This document shows, in pieces, positions 14,363-20,606 of a stretch of 22,060 nt of DNA. Below the pieces are notes generated by a model. It saw only the letters and a program-made list of their open reading frames with translations. It had not been told where the DNA came from and did no database searches. Each line of letters starts with the position of its first letter. The first letter of the stretch is position 1. The DNA comes from CAYTUI01 sp964441335 (GTDB taxonomy: Bacteria > Patescibacteriota > Patescibacteriia > UBA1558 > 2-01-FULL-52-15): NCBI GenBank assembly GCA_964441335.1, contig CAYTUI010000023.1, positions 1-22,060 on the forward strand, in the 5' to 3' direction. The position numbers and the translations under genes are program-made.

Positions 14363-14388
14363 TTATCATATTTTGATAAAATAGTCAA
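14362..14388 (-). promoter_or_regulatory. promoter of the TrmB-family gene
   Basis: Read on the minus strand: TTGACT (14383-14388), 15 bp, GATAAT (14362-14367). The short 15-bp spacing and the ATGATAAT context are the same as at the divergent promoter. Confidence 0.45.
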
Positions 14389-14441
14389 TACTAGCGTATT
14401 TAAAACACAATTTTTTTTAATGAAATTACTATTAATATTTA

Positions 14442-14458
14442 TGTCTAAATACTTGACA
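14442..14458. promoter_or_regulatory. second operator candidate overlapping the divergent -35
   Basis: TGTCTAAATACTTGACA is the same length as the palindrome at 14346-14362 and shares its TGTCTA start and GACA end. Its right arm forms the -35 box of the plus-strand operon. Confidence 0.5.
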
Positions 14459-14479
14459 GAAATATTCATCCATGATAAT
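14453..14479 (+). promoter_or_regulatory. promoter of the zinc-finger/membrane operon
   Basis: A perfect TTGACA (14453-14458), 15 bp, GATAAT (14474-14479). The leader would be about 50 nt and ends in a GGGAGA ribosome-binding site. Confidence 0.5.
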
Positions 14480-14535
14480 CTTTATCGTTCATTCACAACA
14501 CATCATTTCGTACCCAAAACCAAAGGGAGAAGAAC

Positions 14536-14730
14536 ATGACTAACGGCTGGCAAGAGTTGCCATTAAACCAAATTGGTCAAGAGTGCGCACAATGCGGGAC
14601 ACCTTGTAATATAAACGCGAAGATTTGTTCTCACTGTATGAAACCTTTTTGCAGTCCAAGGTGTGCGATCAGGCACTATGAAAACGAGGATTTCAACTTC
14701 TTCGCCTCTATCAACCCGAAGGAGGGCTAA
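14536..14730 (+). CDS. small zinc-finger protein, hypothetical
   Basis: A 64-residue protein with eight possible zinc ligands: C17, C20, C24, C31, C34, C39, C43 and H47. The order (CAQC, CSHC, FCSPRC, RH) suggests a cross-brace, two-zinc MYND- or FLZ-like fold, often a protein-protein interaction module. The C-terminal 15 residues are acidic and aromatic. Its FCSPRCAIRH motif resembles YCSAQCQRQH in the protein at 7992-8264. GGGAGA lies 7 bases before the ATG. It is the first gene of a three-gene operon and its own 3' end carries the GGAGG of the next gene. Function unknown; partner of the two membrane proteins is an inference. Confidence 0.7.
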   Translation: MTNGWQELPLNQIGQECAQCGTPCNINAKICSHCMKPFCSPRCAIRHYENEDFNFFASINPKEG

Positions 14731-14731
14731 C

Positions 14732-15103
14732 ATGAACACTGATATGATTGTATTCGTTCTAGCTGTGATTGGCGTTATTTCTGTTACAGCTCTACTCCTC
14801 CGTCTATATCATTTGATTATGCCAGCAAAAATACGGCGGCACCTAGGCAAAATAATCCCGGAAGTTCTGGCAGCTATATTCATCATCTTTGCCGGTGCCT
14901 TCATCTCTCAATATGGAGCTGGACTGCTCGCCGACAAGCTACTGGACTTGCCATGGTCCTGGACAATTGATTCTGAACACGTGACGCCGTGGCAGTGGCT
15001 TGTTCTTCTCACAGGCGGGATTAGTATGTTTTTTGGCACCATCTTGGGTTACTGTGGAGGAAGCGCTAGCAGAACACGAGCTGAAAAAGGAGGACTACGA
15101 TGA
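14732..15103 (+). CDS. three-helix membrane protein, hypothetical
   Basis: A 123-residue protein with helices at about 5-30, 42-66 and 85-107. A short basic loop (AKIRRHLGK) follows the first helix, an extracytoplasmic or cytosolic loop with two Trp residues (LPWSWTIDSEHVTPWQW) precedes the third, and the C-terminus is basic. The start is fixed by GAAGGAGG 7 bases upstream of the ATG at 14732; an in-frame ATG at 14663 would lie inside the previous gene. The stop overlaps the next start as ATGA (15100-15103). I recognise no family. Confidence 0.65.
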   Translation: MNTDMIVFVLAVIGVISVTALLLRLYHLIMPAKIRRHLGKIIPEVLAAIFIIFAGAFISQYGAGLLADKLLDLPWSWTIDSEHVTPWQWLVLLTGGISMFFGTILGYCGGSASRTRAEKGGLR

Positions 15104-15462
15104 ATATCCTGAATATGATTCCGGCAATGGGGCTTCAAACCGCCGCCGGATGGATGAGAGTTGTATTTTTTCTAGGTCTCATCACTTACTTTATCACCGT
15201 TTTGCTCAGTCATGAAAATCAAAAATCTCGCCTGTGGCATCTTCTGCTCGATCTTTGCTTGGCTGCGACTTTTTTTGGGGGAGGGTATCAGCTAGCGGAC
15301 GCTAGCACGCCATTCCTCCAATATTCACACCCCGGCACAGACAACTTCTCTGCTGGTCTTGTAATATGGGATGCCTCCGGAATTTTAGTTATCATGAGTT
15401 CAATTAAAATTCTTGGCATCTTCTTTTACTTCCCCGATTATTGGAATAAGTCCCCGCATTAA
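15100..15462 (+). CDS. membrane protein, hypothetical
   Basis: A 120-residue protein with membrane helices at about 16-38, 45-65 and 85-108, and no recognised domain. A short conserved-looking segment GGGYQLADASTPFLQYSHPGTDNFSAG, best described as a Gly/Ser-rich loop around residues 60-86, lies between the second and third helices. AAAAAGGAGG precedes the ATG at 15100. It is the last gene of the operon with the zinc-finger protein; a terminator-like hairpin begins 15 bp past the stop. The three genes together may form a small membrane complex under control of the divergent TrmB-type regulator, an inference from position and operator-like sites. Confidence 0.62.
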   Translation: MNILNMIPAMGLQTAAGWMRVVFFLGLITYFITVLLSHENQKSRLWHLLLDLCLAATFFGGGYQLADASTPFLQYSHPGTDNFSAGLVIWDASGILVIMSSIKILGIFFYFPDYWNKSPH

Positions 15463-15477
15463 TGGACACCTCAGTTT

Positions 15478-15505
15478 GCACCCGCCGTCATCAGATAGCG
15501 GGTGC
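15478..15505 (+). terminator. terminator-like hairpin after the 14536-15462 operon
   Basis: GCACCCGC and GCGGGTGC form a perfect 8-bp stem around a 12-nt loop, followed by TTTCATT. The T run is short, so read-through into the structured element downstream is possible. Confidence 0.55.
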
Positions 15506-15517
15506 TTTCATTACTTG

Positions 15518-15625
15518 GGATACTGCGATCGCCCAAAGGGCGACAAGGTGACGCGGCAGTCCCGTTCTACTTATCGTCGACCATTATCTCATCGGGACTG
15601 CTTCACCTACTGGCTCGCAGTATCC
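15518..15625 (+). other. three-way-junction inverted-repeat element
   Basis: An outer perfect 11-bp stem (15518-15528/15615-15625) encloses two hairpins. The first, 15529-15543, has a TCGCCC/GGGCGA stem and loop AAA and abuts the outer stem. The second has AGGTGA/TCACCT (15546-15551/15603-15608), then a 9-bp GCAGTCCCG/CGGGACTGC stem (15556-15564/15593-15601) and a 28-nt apical loop. No G-U pairs are needed, so a folded single DNA strand is as plausible as RNA. It does not show the R and L boxes of integron attC sites or a hammerhead core. No promoter is seen directly upstream, so it would be a 3' extension of the operon or a DNA element. Confidence 0.6.
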
Positions 15626-15715
15626 GTGATTAAAACCGGGTTTGCAATGACGTCAGAATTTGATATTTGGGATTTGGATTATGTTGGTCCTTGAATTTTG
15701 TTATTTAAAATAACA

Positions 15716-15747
15716 ACAAAAAGACAGAGAACTCTCGTCCCCTGTCT
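15716..15747 (-). terminator. intrinsic terminator of groEL
   Basis: On the minus strand an 11-bp stem (15722-15732/15737-15747) with a GAGA tetraloop is followed by TTTTTG, 37 bp past the groEL stop. Two G-U pairs on the minus strand are canonical A-C mismatches on the other strand, so it is oriented for groEL. A second A+T-rich inverted repeat (15698-15716) lies just beyond. Confidence 0.75.
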
Positions 15748-15783
15748 CCCCTAGTTACCAATTGCTAATTACCAATTACAAGC

Positions 15784-17421
15784 CTAGAACCCCATCCCCG
15801 ACATTCCGCCCATTCCCGGATTGCCCATTGGCATATCTTTCTTAGGTTCTGGTTTATCAGCGACAACAGCTTGAGTTGTTAGAAACATACTGGCGGCAGA
15901 AGCGGCGTTCTGTAAAGCGCTACGGGCTACCTTGGTCGGATCGACAATACCGGCAACTACCAAATCTTCAAAAGTATCAGTCAAAGCGTTGTAACCGAAG
16001 TTGCCACTCTTATTGCGCACTTCCTGAACTACCACTGCTCCGTCTTTACCGGCATTGATAGCAATTTGCTTGATTGGTGCTTCTAAAGCTCTGGCCAAAA
16101 TCTGCAAACCAAACTTAATATCTGAATTCTCCGGTTTAATCTGTTCCAAAGCGTCTAAAGTTTTAAGATAGGCCACACCACCGCCGACAACCACTCCTTC
16201 TTCCACGGCGGCTCGGGTAGCGGACAAAGCATCTTCAATTCTGTCCTTCATTTCTTTCATCTCCACTTCAGTAGCGGCACCGACTTTCAAAACAGCGACT
16301 CCGCCTGATAGTTTGGCCAAACGTTCTTTCAATTTATCGGTATCAAAATCAGAAGTTGAATCCTCAATGGCTTTACGAATCTGCTTAATTCTTTCCTCAA
16401 CCTCTTTCTTCTCTCCTTTACCCTCAACAATAGTAGTATTTTCCTTAGTAGCAATAACTTTTCTGGCCTCTCCCAAAACATCAGCCGTAGCATTGGTCAG
16501 TTTCAAACCTATTTCTTCAGATACCAGCTTGGCACCTGTCAAAATGGCGATATCCTGCAACATTTCCTTTTTACGGTCACCAAAACCCGGAGCTTTAATA
16601 GCTAAAGCGTTGAAAGCACCTCGCAATTTATTGACCACTAAAGTAGCCAAAGCTTCACCTTCAATTTCATCGGCGATAATCACTAATTCTTTTCGGCCTG
16701 ACTGCGCCAAACTTTCCAGCAATGGCAAAAGGTCATTTAAAGAGGAAATCTTTTGATCAGTTACCAAAATCGGAGCGTTATCATAAACAGCTTCCATGCG
16801 GTCAGGATTGGTGACTAAATAATGAGAAACATAACCGTTATCAAATTGCATTCCTTCCACCAACTCCATTTCCAGACCAAAACTCTGCGATTCTTCAACT
16901 GTAATAACGCCGTCCTGTCCAACTTTTTCCATGGCCTCGGCAATCAGCTTACCGATCTTCTTATCATTGGCGGAAATAGAAGCTACTTGCTCAATTTCTG
17001 ACTGATTTCTGACCGGTTTGGAAATCTTCTTCAGCTCTTCTACAACAACGGCTACACCTCTATCAATACCTTCTTTAATCGCCAAGGGATTGGCGTCAGC
17101 TATAACATATTTTAAACCTTCGGAGATAATAGCCTGCGCTAAGACAGTCGCAGTAGTAGTACCGTCTCCGGCCACATCGGCCGTTTTGGAAGCCACCTCC
17201 TTTACCATCTCGGCTCCCATATTTTCAAATTTGTCTTCTAGCTCAATTTCTTTAGCCACCGTCACGCCGTCCTTTGTAATAGTCGGTGCGCCATAGCCTT
17301 TGTCCAAAACTACATTGCGACCCTTTGGCCCCAAAGTAATTTTTACAGTGTTAGCTAATTTATCCACTCCGGCTTTTAATTTAGCTCGGGCTTCGTCATC
17401 AAAAATTATTTGTTTTGCCAT
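15784..17421 (-). CDS. groEL: chaperonin GroEL (Hsp60)
   Basis: A 545-residue ATP-driven folding chamber that works with GroES in the cytosol. Landmarks are the N-terminal MAKQIIF, the ATP loop LGPKGRNVVL (30-39), the GDGTTT loop (D86), and the C-terminal repeat-like tail MGNPGMGGMSGMGF with the GGM signature of bacterial group I chaperonins. Length and motif spacing are typical and no key residue is missing. It follows groES in one operon; the 91-bp spacer contains an octamer tandem array. No Shine-Dalgarno is found before its ATG, whereas the operon has a strong promoter and CIRCE operator. A GNRA-loop terminator ends the transcript. Confidence 0.97.
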   Translation of the reverse strand: MAKQIIFDDEARAKLKAGVDKLANTVKITLGPKGRNVVLDKGYGAPTITKDGVTVAKEIELEDKFENMGAEMVKEVASKTADVAGDGTTTATVLAQAIISEGLKYVIADANPLAIKEGIDRGVAVVVEELKKISKPVRNQSEIEQVASISANDKKIGKLIAEAMEKVGQDGVITVEESQSFGLEMELVEGMQFDNGYVSHYLVTNPDRMEAVYDNAPILVTDQKISSLNDLLPLLESLAQSGRKELVIIADEIEGEALATLVVNKLRGAFNALAIKAPGFGDRKKEMLQDIAILTGAKLVSEEIGLKLTNATADVLGEARKVIATKENTTIVEGKGEKKEVEERIKQIRKAIEDSTSDFDTDKLKERLAKLSGGVAVLKVGAATEVEMKEMKDRIEDALSATRAAVEEGVVVGGGVAYLKTLDALEQIKPENSDIKFGLQILARALEAPIKQIAINAGKDGAVVVQEVRNKSGNFGYNALTDTFEDLVVAGIVDPTKVARSALQNAASAASMFLTTQAVVADKPEPKKDMPMGNPGMGGMSGMGF

Positions 17422-17432
17422 AAGTTTAGATT

Positions 17433-17464
17433 AGTAGATTAGTAGTTTAGTAGATTGGTAGAAA
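17433..17464. repeat. octamer tandem array RGTAGWTT, four units
   Basis: AGTAGATT, AGTAGTTT, AGTAGATT, GGTAGAAA lie between groES and groEL. It is the same octamer as in the array upstream of ppsA (12405-12452), including the closing GGTAGA unit. Confidence 0.75.
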
Positions 17465-17512
17465 TGTGTTGATGAGAGAATATGTGATATATTCCCCATT
17501 CCTCATAACTCA

Positions 17513-17788
17513 TTACTCGATCACTGCCAACAGATCATCTTCGCCTAAGATCTTATACTCCTGCTTTTCCAGAGTCACATCAGAACCACCATACTGACTA
17601 TAAACAACCTTCTGACCGATCTGTAATCCCAGTTTGGAAATCTTTTCACCGGAACCGATGGCAATAATTTCGCCTTCAGCTTTCTGATCTTTATCAACTG
17701 TCTCGGGTAAAATAATGCCCGAGGAAGTTATTTCTTCTTTGGCCACCGGTTTAACAACCACGCGGTCGCCTATGGGTTTTAATTGCAT
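17513..17788 (-). CDS. groES: co-chaperonin GroES (Hsp10)
   Basis: A 91-residue lid protein of GroEL. Landmarks are the N-terminal LKPIGDRVVVKP, a mobile loop EEITSSGIILPE (about 18-29) with the GIIL contact motif, the roof-loop region EGEIIAIGSG, and the terminal EDDLLAVIE. Length is normal. It is the first gene of the groES-groEL operon, with no Shine-Dalgarno before ATG 17788 and a leader from the CIRCE-controlled promoter of about 45 nt. Confidence 0.97.
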   Translation of the reverse strand: MQLKPIGDRVVVKPVAKEEITSSGIILPETVDKDQKAEGEIIAIGSGEKISKLGLQIGQKVVYSQYGGSDVTLEKQEYKILGEDDLLAVIE

Positions 17789-17810
17789 ATATTTATTAAT
17801 TTAATTACCT

Positions 17811-17837
17811 TTAGCACTGTCGTATTGAGAGTGCTAA
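17811..17837 (-). promoter_or_regulatory. CIRCE operator (HrcA-binding site)
   Basis: TTAGCACTG-N9-GAGTGCTAA matches the CIRCE consensus TTAGCACTC-N9-GAGTGCTAA except for one base at the end of the first arm. It lies in the transcribed leader just after the -10 of the groES promoter. In other bacteria HrcA binds it and represses groESL until heat shock. hrcA itself is not in the window. Confidence 0.92.
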
Positions 17838-17840
17838 AAA

Positions 17841-17868
17841 AGTATAACATATATCTTAGGGACGTCAA
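17841..17868 (-). promoter_or_regulatory. groESL promoter
   Basis: Read on the minus strand: TTGACG (17863-17868), 16 bp, TATACT (17841-17846), followed directly by the CIRCE element. Confidence 0.8.
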
Positions 17869-17904
17869 TCCCGCTGCCCGCTAAAGGAATCGGTAGCAAA
17901 TTTA

Positions 17905-17935
17905 AAAGGCTTTGCTCATGAAGAACAAAGCCTTT
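17905..17935 (-). terminator. intrinsic terminator of the 80-residue gene
   Basis: AAAGGCTTTG and CAAAGCCTTT form a perfect 10-bp stem with an 11-nt loop; the minus-strand side ends in TTTTAAATTT. It starts 19 bp past the stop codon of the 17954-18196 gene. Confidence 0.7.
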
Positions 17936-17953
17936 CGCTCCCCTCCTTTAGGT

Positions 17954-18196
17954 CTACAGGTCCACCGTCAACTCGTCGATGGTCACGCCCGTCTTCCGCA
18001 TGACGGTCTGTCGCAAGGTGCTCTGCTGACCAGGCGTCAGCGGCTCGCCATTGATCATCCTGACCTTGACCGGGCGCGTGCCACGTTCAGTACGACCGGG
18101 AAGCTTCTGGGCCAGAGTCACCCAGTCTTTGGTATGGAAATTACCGAAAATTTCCACTACCACCGCCTCGTCAGTCAAGTGATACGAACAGACCAC
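17954..18196 (-). CDS. small protein, hypothetical
   Basis: An 80-residue protein starting at GTG. A strand-rich N-terminal half (VVVEIFGNFHTKDWVTLA, RPVKVRMINGEPL) is followed by LTPGQQSTLRQTVMRKTGVTIDEL, a helix with a possible small binding surface. No family is recognised. The start is firm: GGAGGAGG lies six bases upstream. Its promoter is near consensus and it has its own terminator, so it is a well-expressed monocistron. G+C content is visibly above that of groES and the ligase gene on either side, which may mark a different origin or selection for expression. Confidence 0.7.
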   Translation of the reverse strand: MVCSYHLTDEAVVVEIFGNFHTKDWVTLAQKLPGRTERGTRPVKVRMINGEPLTPGQQSTLRQTVMRKTGVTIDELTVDL

Positions 18197-18237
18197 TGTC
18201 TGCCTCCTCCTCGGTTGATGAAAACTAAAGCGTTGCC

Positions 18238-18266
18238 ATTATATTAACTATCGCCGGATTTGGCAA
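18238..18266 (-). promoter_or_regulatory. promoter of the 80-residue gene
   Basis: Read on the minus strand: TTGCCA (18261-18266), exactly 17 bp, TATAAT (18238-18243). The -35 lies within the 3' end of the O-antigen ligase-like gene. The leader is about 35 nt. Confidence 0.65.
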
Positions 18267-19494
18267 GTAGAGCCAGGCTGATGAAGATTAGAGCCAACCC
18301 AAAATACGAGCTGACCAGCCAATGATCAAAGATAGCCATGACCAAAACTGGGATAACCAAAGAATATTGTAACCAGTTGGCTGAAACAATAGAGATTTTT
18401 CGCAAAGGCATGATCAGTAATAAAACTCCTATCAGACCAATTTCAATCAATAGTATAACAGGTGCACTGTGGACAGGCTGGTAATCATAAAAATTGCGAC
18501 CGGGAAATTTAGTAGCTAAAGCCTGAACATAGGTTCCGAAACCAGAGCCGACCGTAAGATTCTTAGGAGTCAACAAAGCTTGAGCCTCCTGAAAGCCGCC
18601 TAAGCGCTGTTCCACCGAGATAATTTCCAGTCGTTGATTGCTGTCCAAACGACTAACCAAAATATCACCCAGCGAAAATGACCAAAAAGTAATAATTGTT
18701 AAAAAGATTATTCCCAAAGATAAAATAACCCGCAAGCCATAACTGTCCTTTTGTTTCAGAGCAGAAATAATGATCCAAACAATACCTAATGCTAAGGCAA
18801 ATAAGGCGGCTCGGGAAAAAGTCAGTACCAATCCTCCAAAAATAATGGCCCCAATAAATAAGACGAAGAAGCGTTCATAATAACTCTGACTTTGACGCCG
18901 GTTTTGCCAAAAAAATAACAGAAATAAAACTATTACCAAAAAACCAGCCAACATATTGGGATGTGGCAATGAACCGTAAGCTCGTAGCATTCTTAAACCG
19001 TTAACCACAATAACCGACTGACCCAAAATCTCCGGACTATGCTCGGCCAGACCTAACCACTTGCTAGCTGTAATATGCTGTTGAAAAAACTGTTGCATGG
19101 CCAGCAAAGCCTGAACAATGCCGGCGCTAATTAAAGCCGAAGATATCAACTCCCATTGACTTTGAAGCACCAAAATATAGTAGCCGACTGCAATAATAAA
19201 AAGAAATACATAATAGAGGCTTAAAATTGGCGTAACCGACCATAATAATGACAGTAATAACCAGGCAAAAATTGGCACTAGCCACCTTAATCGCCGCCAC
19301 TCAACTTGACGCCTAATTAATATTAGTAGCACCGCTACTACTAATATCAGCGCTGAACCATAGAGACTAAGCTGGCCATATTCATAAGTCTGATTGCCAA
19401 CCTTCAGTCTGTAAAAAATCCAGCGGGTTTGCCAGGGTAGAGCAAAAAAAGCCAACCAAACTATTAGCGGTGTAATTTTTTTAAACAGTGTCAT
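18244..19494 (-). CDS. O-antigen ligase/polymerase-like membrane protein
   Basis: A 416-residue integral membrane protein with ten or more hydrophobic helices and a long polar loop near residues 285-345 containing GSGFGTYVQALATKFP and YQPVHSAPVILLIEIG. The H-S-x-P and E motifs in that loop, and its position before the last helices, fit the Wzy_C/O-antigen ligase family (PF04932), which joins or polymerises surface glycans on the outer face of the membrane. I use ATG at 19494, four bases after the stop of the upstream gene, rather than the TTG at 19506, which overlaps that gene. It forms a two-gene unit with the nucleotidyltransferase-like gene. Glycan type cannot be told. Confidence 0.82.
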   Translation of the reverse strand: MTLFKKITPLIVWLAFFALPWQTRWIFYRLKVGNQTYEYGQLSLYGSALILVVAVLLILIRRQVEWRRLRWLVPIFAWLLLSLLWSVTPILSLYYVFLFIIAVGYYILVLQSQWELISSALISAGIVQALLAMQQFFQQHITASKWLGLAEHSPEILGQSVIVVNGLRMLRAYGSLPHPNMLAGFLVIVLFLLFFWQNRRQSQSYYERFFVLFIGAIIFGGLVLTFSRAALFALALGIVWIIISALKQKDSYGLRVILSLGIIFLTIITFWSFSLGDILVSRLDSNQRLEIISVEQRLGGFQEAQALLTPKNLTVGSGFGTYVQALATKFPGRNFYDYQPVHSAPVILLIEIGLIGVLLLIMPLRKISIVSANWLQYSLVIPVLVMAIFDHWLVSSYFGLALIFISLALLAKSGDS

Positions 19495-19498
19495 ATCT

Positions 19499-20455
19499 TT
19501 AGCCAATTATTTGATGAACATGGGTAAGCCATTTTTGACGCATAGCCACCCGATTATCTTTGTCATGAAACTTCAAAATTCTATCGGTGACAATGACATT
19601 AGAATCTACATTAGCGCGGGACTTCAACCGTTCCGGCATAATGCTTAACTGCAGATTACACAGTAAGTCACGCGACAGACGGTTACTCAACGGCCAAAAA
19701 ATCACTGTCAAAAAATTCTGTAGCCATAGTGACCCCCGTCCGTCCCGTATTTCTAAAACTGTTCGGTTAGGCCAATCGGAGTTAGGCAATCTTTTTCTAT
19801 ACCACTGATTAGCCTCATAAAGTTCCAAATAAAGACCATCAGGGTCATAGAGCGGCAAAAAACCGTCAACATAATAAGTAAACACAATATCATCATGAAC
19901 CGCCTGCGTCTGCTCCAGCTCCAGAGCATTAGCCGTAATATAATAACTTAAGCAAATCTTATCTTTGGTCTGATTTAAAGTCGGTCGCTGTCCCAAAATT
20001 TTAAGTGTCATCACCAATAAAAATCTAGTCAGCCAAATAGTACCGTTGCGGGCGATGATGAACATATCTATATCACTACTCTCTTTCACATTGCCGGAAG
20101 TTAAAGAACTACAAACAGCAATCATCCGCACAGTCGGAAAAAGACGGAACAGTTTACTATACTTAACGGCCTTTTTCATTTTTTTATCGGCCAATAAATT
20201 CCTGTCTTTCCGCTGTAAAACTAACTGCTCCCGTCCGCGTAAAAAATAAAAACCCTGGAAACAATCCAGAAGTTTCTGAAATAATTGAGAATTTTTTAAT
20301 AACTCCTCAACCTCAATAAGTGTCGGGGGACGATTATCCGTCAATGGTGGATTATAAAGCCAGCGCCAAATCTCCACGGCCGTCAAAGGGTAATCCTGAA
20401 GGTCAAAATAGCAGACAGTTTCCAGAATAGATTTCTCCAGCTTGTTTAGCTCCAT
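19499..20455 (-). CDS. nucleotidyltransferase-like protein
   Basis: A 318-residue protein beginning MELNKLEKS. An N-terminal winged-helix-like part (about 1-85) is followed by an NTase-fold segment RMIAVCSSLTSGNVKESSDIDMFIIA (key residues S117 and the metal-binding pair D128, D130). The rest is mixed helical with several Tyr and Trp residues and no further domain I recognise. Nucleotidyltransferases of this type may adenylylate or otherwise modify a protein, RNA or small molecule. The start was chosen because the promoter's -10 (20478-20483) lies upstream of it and excludes in-frame starts further out. The ligase-like gene follows after 4 bp, so a role in surface glycan assembly is possible. 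Confidence 0.68.
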   Translation of the reverse strand: MELNKLEKSILETVCYFDLQDYPLTAVEIWRWLYNPPLTDNRPPTLIEVEELLKNSQLFQKLLDCFQGFYFLRGREQLVLQRKDRNLLADKKMKKAVKYSKLFRLFPTVRMIAVCSSLTSGNVKESSDIDMFIIARNGTIWLTRFLLVMTLKILGQRPTLNQTKDKICLSYYITANALELEQTQAVHDDIVFTYYVDGFLPLYDPDGLYLELYEANQWYRKRLPNSDWPNRTVLEIRDGRGSLWLQNFLTVIFWPLSNRLSRDLLCNLQLSIMPERLKSRANVDSNVIVTDRILKFHDKDNRVAMRQKWLTHVHQIIG

Positions 20456-20477
20456 AGTAGTAGTCTTTTCTGCCACT

Positions 20478-20506
20478 ATCATACCCGCACCGCCCGAACT
20501 TGACAA
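20478..20506 (-). promoter_or_regulatory. promoter of the nucleotidyltransferase/ligase operon
   Basis: Read on the minus strand: TTGTCA (20501-20506), 17 bp, TATGAT (20478-20483). Its -35 occupies the same bases as the -35 of the plus-strand promoter. Confidence 0.6.
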
Positions 20507-20528
20507 GCTAGGCTCATTTATAGATACT
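20500..20528 (+). promoter_or_regulatory. promoter of the KAS III-like gene
   Basis: TTGACA (20500-20505), 17 bp, GATACT (20523-20528). The leader of about 72 nt contains a small hairpin ACCAGC-TTA-GCTGGT (20561-20575) and ends with AAAAGGAGGG. Confidence 0.65.
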
Positions 20529-20606
20529 CTAACTGTTCTTTCGTACACTATCAACCAAAAACCAGCTTAGCTGGTCAAGCTCACTAAGAGTCAAAAGGAG
20601 GGTACT

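Noticed and set aside
15518..15625. Integron attC site or hammerhead ribozyme
   Set aside because: The attC R box (GTTRRRY) and its partner are missing, and there is no CUGANGA or GAAA hammerhead core.
15413..15694. Reading frame of 93 codons over the three-way-junction element
   Set aside because: It overlaps the end of the preceding gene, has no ribosome-binding site and low-complexity composition, and its bases are explained by the inverted repeats.
20455..20554. Longer nucleotidyltransferase starts at TTG 20554 and ATG 20482
   Set aside because: The predicted -35 and -10 (20478-20506) cover the extra region, so it would not be translated.
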